This document shows, one piece after another, positions 24,690 to 37,400 of a stretch of 64,000 nt of DNA; position 1 is the stretch's first letter, and each line of letters starts with the position of its first letter. The notes beneath the pieces are model-generated. The model did not search any database. It had not been told where the DNA came from and was given only the letters and a program-made list of their open reading frames with translations. Source of the stretch: Apoda limacodes (taxonomy: Eukaryota; Arthropoda; Insecta; Lepidoptera; Limacodidae); NCBI GenBank assembly GCA_946406115.1, contig OX291558.1:21630205-21694204 (forward strand). The letters run 5' to 3'. The position numbers were made by a program, and so were the translations under genes.

Positions 24690-25135
24690 ACTTTACTAAC
24701 ATTTATTACTGTGTCTGAGTTTATTCTACAGTATCTAAATTACTTGAGCACAACACTCAAACTGCTTTGTTCTACGGTGCTATGGTGCCTCTATATAACT
24801 TCTAAGTTGCATTAAGTTATTGTTTAGCCACTAATTTTCGGCTATAACACGTCCCTGTAAAGTCATAAAAACGGTTGTTGTAAGACTTTCATAATGTTAA
24901 ACTAGTTGCAGTCTCAGCTACAAAGTTTGGTTTGAAACAAACTTATTTAGGTCTTACACGATTTATGTTCTCCAATTTTGTAGACTACGACCGCAGTAGA
25001 TATCCTAGCTCCTATTTTGTTTCAAGTTTTTTTCACTGAATAAAATAAACTCACAAAAAAGGGTTTTATAAAATTAAATCAATGTCTAATCTTATATATT
25101 CAAACGAGCAATTCTTGTACATATATATATACACC
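24690..25135 (-). repeat. Unclassified dispersed repeat F1, copy 3 (reverse)
   Basis: The reverse complement follows 19233-19625 landmark by landmark, from GTACAAGAATTGCTCGTTT (around 25120) to AAAGCAGTTTGAGTG (around 24765). It is the closest pair in the family, separated from copy 1 by about 5 kb and inverted. Confidence 0.7.
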
Positions 25136-25139
25136 AATA

Positions 25140-27180
25140 ACTAAACATAATACAGAATTTTTAATCATGACTTAAAATAAAAAAAGCACTATCTTTAACT
25201 AAAGACATTTTGCTACTCAAAACATGTTATTGCCAATTCCTTTGTGAGCTGAGGCTCTTAGCGAGACAAGGTGATAATAATAACCCAGGGTCATGGAATT
25301 CGAATGGAGCATTTATTTCTCACCTATTTACAAAAAGACTCACTGATAAACACAGACGTCTGTAGGTAGGGAAATTCAAGAAACCTTCGGTGGAGTCCTG
25401 GTCAACGCGACAAAAAATTTATTTTTCTTCTAAGGTTCACCTTACCTTTGACATCTCGGTGATTAGCTAATTTTATGATGAGCGCTTAGATAGCGTAACA
25501 GTAGGTACAACAGGTACCTTGAAGAATAACTTAATCGATAACGTATGTTGCTTGACGAAACAGTAAAGTGGTACAACACCCCTTTCCTACATTAAACGGT
25601 AACCGTACCGATACAGTTAATGTATAGTGATTATTGTTTAGTACATACTTATTGTAGGTTTTACAATTGTTTATTCCATATATTTGTGGTAAGCAAACCT
25701 TTTTCCAACCGATCAATTATTCTTTACATCTCGTATCTGCTAAAGTTAAGCCCATCAGGCTTCTGAACCAAAATTAAACTACGTCAATCTTTTTTCGCCC
25801 TTGATACCCATTCTATTTTAAATCTCGTAGTCCCAAAGATAGAGAAGTAAACATCTATTGGTCCTTCTAAATCTCAGCAAATAGAATTTACTCGATGACC
25901 GCGGATGTAATATAACATATATGTAACTTTCACCCGTTATTTTTATAAATCTAACAGAAAACCTTAAACCTAATTACTTAACATGCTACATAGTGTCGAG
26001 TCTGAGAGAAACTGCACTCAATGACAAACATCGAACACACTAAACCAAAGACAAGATAAGCACTACATTAAACAGACGATCAAACTTGGCAGTGTCTCTA
26101 TGCCGGATGAAACATTTAGGTTAGGTACTTGCCATGTGGCGTTGTAAAATAGTAAGATAATAATTTTACAAATTAAATTTTTTGTTATTAGTTCTGTTGT
26201 CATACACTTTGCATTGTTTTAAAAATGATTTGTAAAAGTTATGTCGAGTACGTGATTCGAAATATTTAAGAACGGTACGTTTTATGAACTTTCTTTTGAT
26301 GACTAAAATCCGAAAATACCTAAACAAACCAAAAAATAATTAGTTAGTTGGGAGGTATCAAAAAAAATTTTTGTAGTGATAGTTGATTAAAAAAACATAT
26401 TTAACAAAAAAAGCCTAAATCTAAGATTTCGAAAACCAATATTAATAACATATAAAAAACTGCTCAACTAATCCAGTAAGTTAAGTTGTGGCCCAATTGC
26501 TTTGTAGGTTATATGAAACGCAAAAAAATGTAATTTGAGAAGTTTACAGAAACTTGGTCGACTATAGTTTAAGTAATAATTAAAACACATAATTCGTGAT
26601 TTTGATGTTCATTTTATATTTTTTTCATTAATTAATTTACCCAAAATGGCCATTTTACTGTATTAACCTTCGTAAATGAGCCATAACCTTAAACATTATC
26701 ACTATTCTACGTGTAAGAAATTAAATTTCATTAAAAGACGTACATATTAACTTATTGGTACTTTAAGTATAATTCAAATTTTGAGGGCGTAAAAGATAAA
26801 TTTTATAGTATTGATATTTTATAGTATTGATTGCATACAAAAGAAACCTATATCTAATAAATATATATATTCGGTGCAAATAGGAGTGAATTTAGTTCAG
26901 AAAGTCTAAGTTCTTTATAGCGTGAGAATTTTTGAACATAGTTGCTTTGCAAAGTGGTAGTGCAGAGAGATGTTGACGATCATACCAGTAACACGTACTC
27001 TTGAAAGTTTCAGCGTCGAGATTCAGCACCAGCTTTAGTTGAAGCACGTTCTGAAGTACTAAACTAGATTTGTGCATTCGTTCAATCTTTGAAAGCAAAT
27101 CTTTTATCAAATTTAAAATGTTTTGTTTCTTAACAAGATTAAATATTTACAAAAGAAATGGCATTCTCTACAAGTTTTGC
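25140..27180. other. AT-rich intergenic, nothing recognised
   Basis: Only short open frames without motifs occur. No repeats shared with the rest of the window were noticed. Confidence 0.35.
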
Positions 27181-27194
27181 CAATGAAAATTATT

Positions 27195-27345
27195 TTATAA
27201 TATATTATATTATAAAATTATATTATATTATATTAAAATATATATAAAAATATTAATAATTATCAGCTATCATTAACTGTGGCAAGCAACTGTGGCAAAT
27301 TATCAACTTTGGCAAGCTAGCAAGTTAGCAACTGTGGCAAGCAAC
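27195..27345. repeat. TATTA-rich low-complexity tract with short GGCAAGCAA repeats
   Basis: A TATAATATTATA-type tract at 27195-27250 is followed by several scrambled copies of ACTGTGGCAAGCAAC / TTTGGCAAGCTAGC up to 27345. Confidence 0.5.
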
Positions 27346-28445
27346 TAAATGTTAAGGTATATTTATGAACATCGGGTATGTTCTATATTTACTAAATATA
27401 TCATATTTTTTGAATTTTTGTTTAAACACGTTAATCTCATCGAAGTAGCAGTCGAAATTGAACTGTTTGCAATTGATAACCCAATAATTGAGAAAGTTTA
27501 TAATGCAATATAACATTCCATTAAGCCGAGCAAAAAGAAAAATAGCGCCAACAAGCAATGCAAAAAGTAACGAAAAGGTAAACTATTTAAAAATAAAATG
27601 AAAATGTTTTTATTCCAATCCAAAATTATAGGTGTACTAGGTACGTTTGTAAGGAAAACTGAAGATAAGTAAGAATTTTGACATGCGGTATATTTTTACT
27701 AACTATTGTAATATGTTTTGCTCAAGTTGTTTACTCAGAAATTTTAATCTTTAAAATTCAAATTGAAATTAGTTCATGATGAAATTTGATGAAAAAAACG
27801 TTAGCTTTTAAAACAAGACAAGGATATCTACAATAAACTTATAATGATGTTTATCGGTTTCCTGTGCAGCTTCTAAATGTAGCACACACATAAAATATCA
27901 ATGGTACAACTTTTCTTCGAAGTCGTTTCCCATTTTCCAGGAAGTGTTTCCTCTGAGGCAATGCCGGGAAGCTGCAGCCAGCTCGTCATGTTGTCGGAAA
28001 AATGACACGGAGGAACTCTTTGTGTGAGACATAATAGAACGGTGGCTACGGAATGTGTTGACAACCAACGGTTTTATATATAAATAATTGTGTCACAGAA
28101 AATAAACATTCAATTAGAGAAATCATAGAAACATAGTTTTTTACACTACAAACATTAGCATAGAGAAATCGACTATGCCTCTGTTACCGACTCTATTATG
28201 CAGCTAGGTATACCTGTACTCTCGTAGATTGCGTGTATAAAAGAGTCAGAAATAGGGAATAAAAATAAAGTATAGATATTTATGATATTAGTGCGGTAAA
28301 TTGGTTATTACAAACGAGTAGGCGAATTTAACCATAGTCACTAGTTTGTGAATACCAATTCCGCAGGAATGTCTTACGACATTTTTCAATACATTTGCGA
28401 GAAAACAGTATAATTTATGGGCAAGCTATGTTTACTTTTAACGTC

Positions 28446-28800
28446 AAAGTAAAATATTTTAAAAACGTACATTAATTAATAAATATTTTTCATCTGGTGC
28501 ATCATTTAGGAATTTTTCTACGTCAGCTGCAGTAAATACTTTAGATTTTTTGCTTGTACAGTCATCTGATTGTCGTGCCCAAAAATACGTGTAACTTTAT
28601 GTAGGTACTGTGATAAATCTATGTAATTGTTGGTTTTAAGAGTGCTTTTCAACATCGAATAAATTGACCATAATGAGGACGATTTATACTTCACAGGGAA
28701 TTCATTGAAATAAGCCATAAAAACAGAGAGAAATTTCCAGAGATTGACTGAGTATTTCTTCGAGTTTTCCATATATAGATCAAAAGCGCTTCCAAGAAGG
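28446..28800 (-). pseudogene. Tyrosine-recombinase-like gene fragment (N-terminal, core-binding part)
   Basis: The minus strand reads LLGSAFDLYMENSKKYSVN, then FMAYFNEF and SSLWSIYSMLKSTLK. After a one-base slip near TTTTTGGG (about 28585) it reads KKSKVFTAADVEKFLNDAP and then EKYLLINV. This order is that of the N-terminal half of the tyrosine-recombinase-like proteins abundant in insects (Crypton/KIAA1958-like or DIRS-related). Right after LLIN the minus strand has GTACGT, a possible splice donor, where the family normally continues into the catalytic domain. That domain is not found. The frameshift argues for a relic. The family call is from remembered patterns. Confidence 0.5.
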
Positions 28801-28924
28801 TTTGATCGAAATTAAAAAAAAAAGACGCAAAGGATAATTATGCACGGCGTCATACAACGGATCGTGTGGTAAAACAGGTATTTATGTGAGAGTACCAATT
28901 ATACCGTCCTCCTTCCTCGGGACT

Positions 28925-28990
28925 CTAACTATCTCCATGCCAAATTTCAACTTAATCGGTACAGCAGTTTAAGCCTGAATACATACCGAG
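28925..28990 (+). repeat. Dispersed-repeat tail fragment
   Basis: GCCAAATTTCAACTTAATCGG followed by ACAGCAGTTTAAGCC is a decayed form of the 'aaatttcat(c)aaaatcggttcagtagttt' tail seen in many lepidopteran LINEs and SINEs. Confidence 0.45.
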
Positions 28991-28999
28991 TGGAAGAAA

Positions 29000-31490
29000 A
29001 CAGTGAAACGTCGTAAAGTTTTTCTTTTAACTATTTAAAAATCGTAACACCTACTTCAGTAAACATTATGATTGGTTTTCTTAAACACACGTCTTTAGTA
29101 GGTATAATTTATAAGATATTTAGTTCTAATTATGACAACCCTATTGTAGACAAAGAAATGTGCCTAGCATTTATTTTTTATCAAATATCTAACTCAGACA
29201 ATTGCGGTGAAATTATGGGTCAAGCTCGGACGACCGTTGCCCACAACGTGGTCGGACATGGGGCTTCGATTTTAATGAAAATTCATTGCACCGACCGATA
29301 CATGCGGCTGTATTGTAATTTCCTTTACACACTTTTTATATCCATGCTTAGTTAGAAAAAAGTCTTACATATACATAAAATAATAATAAGTGATCATAAC
29401 AATAATTAGTGTATTTTAATAACACTGTTAATAATTAACGGATAAACGATTTTATATGACAATGATTGATGATTGATAAATAACCCATATTTTTTTATGG
29501 GCTGATAAAGTTTATCAATAGAACATTATATCTTATTCAAATAGTATGTTCAATATTTATGTATGTATGATTATTTAGCATCGTCGTCACAGCTGAAAGA
29601 TGTTTCTGCTGAACCATATGTATAATGTATGTAGATGTATTCTTTAAGGTTTTACCTTCAGAAGGGAATAACCGATTACTGGACACTCATCCATACTATA
29701 ATCAGGGGTGTATCCTTGTTTCACCAACTTTAGTCCTGCGTGACAAAGGGTGAGCCTATTGCTGCAACATTGCTTCTATTGAAGTGTATCTAGGGTTCTG
29801 GACTACAGTGCTGACGCTCAGAGAATGCGTTCGTGACCAAATGGTCGATGTAGCCTTGAAATGGGGAAAAATTTAGTCGTTTATATGTACTATTACAATA
29901 AATTAAATTAAGTTCTGAACTATTGTGTCATAAAGCGTAAGATGTCATGTTTAATAAAGGAGAAATATAGTATTTTTGTTACGTAAATATTATTTTTTAA
30001 TTAATGAGCTGCGCTGTGTCAAGGTTACGTCTTCTATCTATTTGCCTAGTATTTTTCGCATTATGCGAAATTGTGAATATCCAGTATATACATTATATTA
30101 CTTCCATGTAAATACATAGATTTTTAGGTTGTGTCATACATGTCATCTAACAATATGTCAAAACAAAAAAAAAATATTATCTTTACATTAGTTACAAATA
30201 AACTTTAATACTATTAAATTAAACTTACTTACTGCCCATCACTAATAAAGACACCTGACATGTGTCAGGTACGTATTCTCTGAGTGACCGGGTAGTAAGG
30301 TGACTTACGTTTTATACTTCAATAATTACCAGCTTTTAACTATAATAGGCCAGTGACAGAATAATATTGTCAGTTTCTGACGAATCATAAAAGTAGGCCA
30401 GGATTGTGCTGGGGGTAGGTAGGGGATAGGCAGGTTAGGATCGGTATAATATGTATATAATAGTTCTGATTATGCTTAGGTAGAGCGTTTAGCCTGATAA
30501 AAATCTAGGCACTTAAGAGTAATGTTATCACAAATTGTGTTACGAATTCTTCTTTAAAACTTTTTTGAACTCCTAAATAATGAGTTTTAGCCTGGTTTGT
30601 CAGTTATTTTTCTTTTTCATCACACTTACTCGTAAACAGTATCATTATGTGCAGACAAAGCGGGTGCTTAGTTACTATTGCGGGCTTTTTCTTTCTAAAT
30701 TTTAATTTCCTCAAGGCAAAGCGGGCGTTCAAAGAACCCACTGGTGATAATGACATAAGTATGTATTAAAGCGCTATCTGTGATTCAAGATATGAACTAC
30801 GCACCAAGCGAGCAATTACACGTTTTACCTTAAGCCAACACTATTTAATTCATAAATTCTTTAGATACCGTTAGAAAGCGTTTTTTTCATACATCTATTC
30901 CCGCCATTTCAATTGTGGTTCGCTGATTTTATTTATTTTTCACCTTATAATTTTTTTAATATTTACTATGCTCAGATAATCCGTCAGGGACCCTTTGCTA
31001 TTTTATCACAATTTCAATTAAAATGTAGCAAGCAAAAACCTATTACGTCTCTCGTTGTTATGCAGCCATTTATATTAATTATTAACGTACCCAACGCAAT
31101 TTTAATTATTCACCTCATGAATCTGCAAAAATAGTTTACAGCTGTAAAAAAAGACTAGAAAGCTGCTCTGAAATGACACCTACGAGTATATAATGCAAAA
31201 AATCGCATCGGAATCGGCTGAATAGTTTTTGAAAATCTCAAGCACCTACTACTAACTACTTATTATTCTTATAATTAAATTTAATGCTACCTCGAAGTTC
31301 AGTATGAAAGCAACTGCCAGAGCTCAGCAAAATAGGTAGGCGACTTGCGAGCTATCCCTCTGGGATCTGGCTGCTGTCTGGTTGCTTGCTAAAACTGCCG
31401 AAGGGAACTTTTGCCAGTCGTCGTTACCACCACTGCAAAAGACCGATGGTGGCTTGGTTTATAGTGCTAAAAAGAAAGCCTATCTACTGG
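29000..31490. other. AT-rich intergenic, nothing recognised apart from small repeats
   Basis: A perfect inverted repeat ACCTGACA-TG-TGTCAGGT occurs at about 30252-30269. A fragment shared with 11919-11965 lies at about 30893-30950. The 95-codon open frame at 29068-29355 has no recognisable motif or splice context. Confidence 0.35.
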
Positions 31491-31497
31491 CAGTCTA

Positions 31498-31878
31498 ATT
31501 GCCTATAACTCTAGACGTTCATAAGTCGAGTAAACCAGACGGTATACCAGCAGAGGTGATTAAACAGTGTGCCCCTCCTCTCCAAGGTAATGGAACGTGT
31601 GATCAACACACAGCTTCTAAATACCTAGAAAATACGACCTGGTCAGTGACCGTCAATATGGCTTTCGCCACGGTCGCTCGACTGGTGAACTTCTAGTGTA
31701 TCTCACACACCGACGGGCACTAGCCATTGAGAGTCAGGAGGAGGCATTGGCATGTAGCCTGGATAGCGAAGGCGTTCGATCGGGTCTGGCAGTGCCTAAG
31801 GGTTTGTGCTAATGGATGGGTGGTTCACCGCTAAGAAAATCCCATTTACTGTGGTCCCACAATCCAAGAATGCAAAAC
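31498..31878 (+). pseudogene. LINE reverse transcriptase relic
   Basis: The frames read LDVHKSSKPDGIPAEVIKQCAP, then MERVIN..QLLKYLEN, then a QYGFRHGRSTGELLVYLTHR-like segment spread over frames, RALAIESQEEALACSLD and an AKAFDRVWQ first catalytic Asp motif (about 31760-31790). A short block at about 31836-31878 (TTTACTGTGGTCCCACAATCC) matches the part upstream of the C-terminus in the family A copy near 58700. The intervening RT core is deleted. It may be a family A remnant. Confidence 0.65.
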
Positions 31879-32160
31879 ATTACTAAATGATTATCATAAG
31901 TTCAGCTTTGAGTTGCTTTCTCTCCTACCATATTCGCCAGGTTTAACCTCCTACGACAATTCTTTGTTCCCGATTAAAGAAATGGCTGGGTGGTAAACGA
32001 TTTAGCTGTAATGAAAAAAACATGCCAGACACAAATCCCTTTTTTTAAGGGTTGATTAGGGTTGCCAAAATCTCTTTATATTAAAGGTAGGGTAAAGCTG
32101 AAGAAACGCTGGATGAAGTGTTTTGAGCTAGGGGGATACTATTAAATATCAATAACAAAT
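31879..32160 (+). pseudogene. mariner-type transposase C-terminal relic
   Basis: The forward frames read NDYHKFSFELL, LPYSPGLTSYDNSLFP and KEMAGW, which matches the PPYSPDLAPSDYHLF motif holding the third catalytic Asp of mariner transposases. They continue through frameshifts to VKLKKRWMKCFELGG and a YYKYQ-like end. Several frame changes and a stop after GW make it inactive. No terminal inverted repeat was identified. Confidence 0.65.
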
Positions 32161-34420
32161 CTTACATTTAATTCCTGGTTTACTTTTTACAATATTTATC
32201 ACCTCGTAAATATTGCTAAACGTAGCCTTCACAATGGCCGATCCTACGCCGCCACCCGTGCCTATCGGCTTCTCATTGGCATTATATTTCAGTTTTTGAC
32301 TAAAAATTAAATTTCAACTTTAATCATTGACTGTCTTAATTTTATCCCAAACTACTGATTTGGATTCAAAAATCGCTAATAGGATCATATAGATAAAACT
32401 AGAGTTTTTTTCTTTCAAAGGTTTGCGACCAATAAAGAGTAATCATTAAAAATAGTCATGTATAAGAAAAAAGGAAGACGACAAGAAATGTAGTTATTAC
32501 AAGTCGTTGTTCATATCGTATGCACTCGAGCGAGCGCACAGCGTCGCAAAATGCAATATTGCTCGTTAAGCCCACTTGACCCGAGGGCCTTACAATGTAC
32601 AGCGTGTTTCATTATTCCATGAACACTTTTGCTGACGGAGCTCAAGTTTCTGCTCATATCTTTGACAAACAAGTTGCTGTTGGAACGAAAATCTGGAAAT
32701 ATTAATTTTCATTTCCTATGAAACTAAACTAATTTGTTAATTAGCGCAATTTAGCTTATCATTAAGAGAAACGATGACACGTTTGTTTGATGGAATCGAT
32801 ATTTAAATTTAGGCATAGGCACTAGGATGAGTGACCGCTTAGCGGCACACTTTTCTTTGTTTGTGTTTGTTATTTATGTAAATGGTGGAAGGTATGGAAC
32901 CCTCAGTGTGCGAGTCCAATTCGCACTTTGCCGATTTTTTTGGTTATTTGTCTACCGCTAAACAATAATTACCTACTATATATTAAAAATCTTACACTGG
33001 GTAAAAACGTTGGATAGTAATATTCCTGCATTTTTTCCTCTGTGATCTAGATATTGTACTTATGTATATAGGATAAGGTTTCCTTCTTAGGTATTGTCTT
33101 TCCTTGTTGACATAGATATAATAGTATAATTATATTAGGAAATTCACTACTAACAAAGAATATACTGAGGTCAACTTAACTGTTTAAGTAATTTTATTGC
33201 CTAAAAATGTTTGATATTATATGTTGGGAAAAATACTACCAATGCAAAAAATATTGAATTTCATGAATTAACAAAAAACGAATTAAAAATTTAATGGCGT
33301 TGGGTAAAAGATTTTTAAAGCAGCATTTACTTATGGTTGACCTTCACAAAGGTCGTGATCCAGAATTATTAGTGACCATCGAATTGTTCACAGATCTAAT
33401 TAAATCATGTCCATTGATTTATACAGAGCGAGGACGCAGTTTTCCTCGCGTTCGTAGTACGAACGGTTTTGTTGAAGTTTCGGTTTAGGTTGGTTCTTTT
33501 TTATTGCTATCGTCCTTAACAAGACACAGTGAGCATTCATATTTCGGACAGACTAAACTAACGTTAAAAACCAATTAAATTTTATGACAAAATAAAAAAC
33601 GAATCGAAATTCATTTAAGATTTTGAAAACTAAGCTTTATAATAAAAAGGATTAGGTACTTTGTGCATTGCAGAGATGTTTGTAATTAGTTGCAGTTGTT
33701 TTTTTTCCGAATATTAAAAGTTTGTAATTTTTTTTCCAAAAACTTTAATTTTTATTATGATATGCAAGACTGAGTCAGGCATAGTTGTTTTTCTATAGTC
33801 TATTATATAATCTGTGCTATAGTTTAGCCATTAAGACTAAGAGAAGACAAAAAATAAAATCAAACCTTTAAGCGATTGTCTTAACTTAACATAAGATGTT
33901 TTTTGTTTTCAAATTGCAAAAAAAACGTATTAAAGGATTACTTATAGAATTAAAAGATTGAAATTTTAAATTGTTACATAACTCTTTTAATTTAGTGAGT
34001 AGGGTCACTGACCTTTTACAAAAAACTAATTAATTTTGGACAAGGAATTAATTAAAATCTGTAAAGAAAAAAAGTGAGACGAAGATAGTTAAAAAGTAGG
34101 TATTAAATTATTTTTTGTAAATAAAACAAAACTATATATGTCGATCTAGTATAATACTAAATTGTACATTTTACCACGCAGGCATTCGATATTATATAAC
34201 ATAACTAGTTAATAAATTAAAAATACAATGAGGCTATTATTTCTTTAAGAAGAAAAGCAACAAAGGCTTATGGGAAAATTTTATTGACAATGTGCATTCC
34301 CATAGGCAGTTTAAAATACAAGCATTTGAGAGTCTTAAGTCGACTAGCGTTGCGGAAGTGCTTTTCTGCACGGTCGCAGAAAAAATATCAACAATTTGGC
34401 AGAAAACCGACGAAAGTGAA
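32161..34420. other. Upstream region of the receptor gene, no gene seen
   Basis: The segment at 32886-32942 has GGTATGGAACCCTCAGTGTG, then GAGTCCAATTCGCACTTTG, a dispersed lepidopteran repeat end. The 64-codon frame at 33294-33488 is unrecognised. Bases 34350-34420 are GC-richer and probably the 5' UTR of the next gene, but no core promoter motif can be fixed. Confidence 0.35.
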
Positions 34421-34452
34421 ATGGCGGCGTGGGCGAAGTGGACGATAACTTG
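34421..34452 (+). CDS. Decoy receptor exon 1 (start and n-region of signal peptide)
   Basis: ATGGCGGCG opens MAAWAKWTIT and then has two bases (TG) before GTAATG. Joined to exon 2 this makes Cys11 followed by FPLFLGIISG, a classical signal peptide. A purine at -3 and G at +4 suit initiation. It was chosen because exon 2 has no in-frame start before its hydrophobic run, needs a two-base overhang, and this is the only fitting donor I found upstream. Confidence 0.7.
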
Positions 34453-37400
34453 GTAATGTTAAACATTAATAATAATTAAGTTAATAACATCATACTAACA
34501 CCATAAAGCAAAATAATCTTATATGATATATAATTTTTTATTGTCGCATGGTCACTTTAATCGGTATAAAAATATCCCAAGTCGTAAGCGCATTTATGTA
34601 AACCAGTGGCAAGTCAGTCTTGCGTACTGAGGTGTGCGTATTCTTTTATTTACTTTAAAACTTTTCAATAAAATAATAATTGTATATACGTCTGAATAAT
34701 TGACATTTATTATCTTGCATTCACGAGAGAGAGACTTAGACATAAGAGAGAAACGGACATTTTGTGTTTATTTTTCTTTATGGTCATATCTCAAAAACTT
34801 ATGACAGAAATAGTTTTAAATAAAAATAAAACACGTCCTAATGACTTTGTATCTCTCTTTTTGCTGTAGGCTAGTAACACTACTTTCACTTGGAAACATC
34901 TTACGTAATTCTATTTTTGTTTTATTTATTTTTATATATATAACTGTGCCAAATTTAAAGGCTATACAGGCCTTTCACCCTCTATGTACAGTGTAACAAA
35001 CTTTTCTGACCTTCTGACCTTGAGTGTTTGTAGCTAGTATCGTTGTAAGTTCACATGATTTGAATATGACGACTGTAGTTTTGAATTTTGATCATCGGGT
35101 CAGAAAATTTTGTTGCAATATACTTGTGGATTTCAATATCAACTATTGGTAGGTATCGGCAACCTAAAACTGGCTTAATACTAAGCGATTTATTAATCAG
35201 AATCGATCAGATTGAATATGATTTACCCTCACTTGCCTATTTCGATAGTTCGTTTGGAACTGGCAAAAAGAGGGGTTTTTCCCGTTCGTCCAACTATTAT
35301 GTCCAACTGGTTGTACGAACAAGGATTTTTTTTCCTCGTGGAGGACTATGGACTAAGAGGGTATATTGTTCTGTGCCTGGTATTTCATTTTACCCCTTGT
35401 TACTCGTACTCTTGCGTTGCTGATTTACAACTTAGGGGACACATTCGTTCAAATAAAATTATGTGAGTATCAGTATTGCAGTGATGCAGTGGCTCACCAC
35501 CTGTCACGAAATGGTTGGTGAAAAGACTGGGTGTATGTATCTAGCCACCTAGTTACCGCCTTACATTGGGGTAAATTACCGTCAGGTTATACGTACGTTC
35601 TTGTTGTTAACAATTTAGTAAACTTTTTGACTATTAGGACTTACAGCAATGCCGTTTTTGAAGTTGTAGCAAAAGTTAAGCGTGTCGGTAGTTTTTCCTG
35701 AAATCGGAAATATATTTCTGCTTTTATATTATAAATAAGTTTTAGTAAAAGAGCCGCATTTGCTGTTCGTCTGCGGTGTGTCTGTCCGTTGGTTAGTATG
35801 TAAGGTTCCTAGCTTGTATAGCGAATGAGATCAGGACTTTAAAGCACGAGGAAGTACCTTTAAAAGGTTTACCTATAAAATCTTAATACTCGATGTTAAG
35901 GTTTTGCGTATAAATACACAGAAGTAAGTAAAGGTATATTTATTAATCAAAACAATAACTTTCTATTTAAACAATCCATTTAATATTATAATCCTGGAAT
36001 TGCAAATGTATCAGTGCCTGGTCAAACAATCGGGATGTTTTCTATTACTTGTAAAAACATATCTGCATGTTATTATTCAGTAAGACACAACTTGTAAATT
36101 ACTTGACTTGGTTGTTCCATACGTCTATCATAAAAATCTAAAAGTAATATAACTGGTACTGTGGTCAGAGTTTTGAAGGTATTTATTTTGCGCGTCAACT
36201 TGGATTTGACTTAACTATTTATAAAATTTGCAGTTTTCCACTGTTTTTGGGCATCATATCAGGGCAATCCATGAGCTCGGAGCCCTACAAAGTGTCTTCA
36301 ATATGCCAGGGGACAATAATATGCAAGACTTTAATAGAGATGGAGCAATTCAAAGAGTGTGTCGTAATTGTCGGCAGCCTCTTGGTTGCCACCATGGAAA
36401 ACACCACTACTGCAGACTTCGTTGACATGAAATTCGATAAGCTTAAAGAGGTATGGTTAAACCAGCTTTTACCCGCAGCTCCGTTTGCGATAAATTGGGT
36501 GATCGGCGTGGGATACCTACGGTCACTTCTTCGGTTATAGTAAAAAACCTACGGTCCCTTCATCGGTTATACAAAAAAACCTACGGTCACTTCTTCGAAT
36601 ATAGTAAAAAACCTACGGTCACTTCTTCGGTTATAGTAAAAAACCTACGGTCACTTCTTCGGTTATACTAAAAAACCTGCGGTCACTTTTTTCAGTTAAA
36701 TTAAGAAAGTTAGTACAGTAAGCTATAACCATATAAATTCAGTTATTGCTGTGGCGTGTAGATGAGTAAAAAGTAAAGTCACAAACCTTTGCATTTCTTA
36801 TATTAGTAGAATAAATAAGTGCCGAAGAAAGACATTCTTACTGTATAAAAATTTTAAAGATTACTGAGTTTCATGCCGGCTCTTCCCAGAAGTAAAATAA
36901 TTTCTGATGGACGGTAGTAGTAGTAGGGAAGTAAAGTCTATATAGAGTGACAATTAAAAATTGCAGTTTATAAGTCTACTTGAATAAAATTGCTTCGAGT
37001 TTGAGCTATAGATTAAGTATAATTAACTCATATTGATGGAGCAACCATCAGTATAAATCAATCTTCATATCAGTATATTAATACACTGATACTATTGTGC
37101 CATCCTTAGCAATTTTGTGTCATGACTTACAGAAAATTATTATAGTTCGTCAGGAATAAGGAATAGGTAATAGCGCTAGTATTGGGGTATATTATTCTGT
37201 TCCTGGTTTCTTATTTTACTACTATTCCTCTAAAGCTGGTAATGTACGACGTATGAGACATACATTAAGCTACCTTAGTCCAGTCCAGATACGCTGCATC
37301 CGAAGTAGTTTTGCGACAATAGACTCACTTCCTCTCGCGCAGGAATAAATTGGTTTGGGAAAAGAGGCTGTCCCCACATACTGCCGTTGGTGTGTATCGA

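Noticed and set aside
29068..29355. 95-codon open frame as a gene
   Set aside because: No recognisable motif, AT-driven composition and no splice or promoter support.
33294..33488. 64-codon open frame as first exon of the decoy receptor
   Set aside because: It does not encode a signal peptide. The 34421 exon gives the right phase and a proper signal peptide.
35088..35466. Two overlapping open frames of 111 and 84 codons in intron 1
   Set aside because: Their start lies in a MITE end, they have no recognisable domain and lie between exons 1 and 2 of the receptor.
36228..36671. Overlapping open frames at and after exon 2 as separate genes
   Set aside because: They are alternative frames of exon 2, or reading through the 32-bp minisatellite.
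36516..36705. CRISPR-like array
   Set aside because: Units are contiguous with no unique spacers, and the setting is an insect intron; it is a minisatellite.
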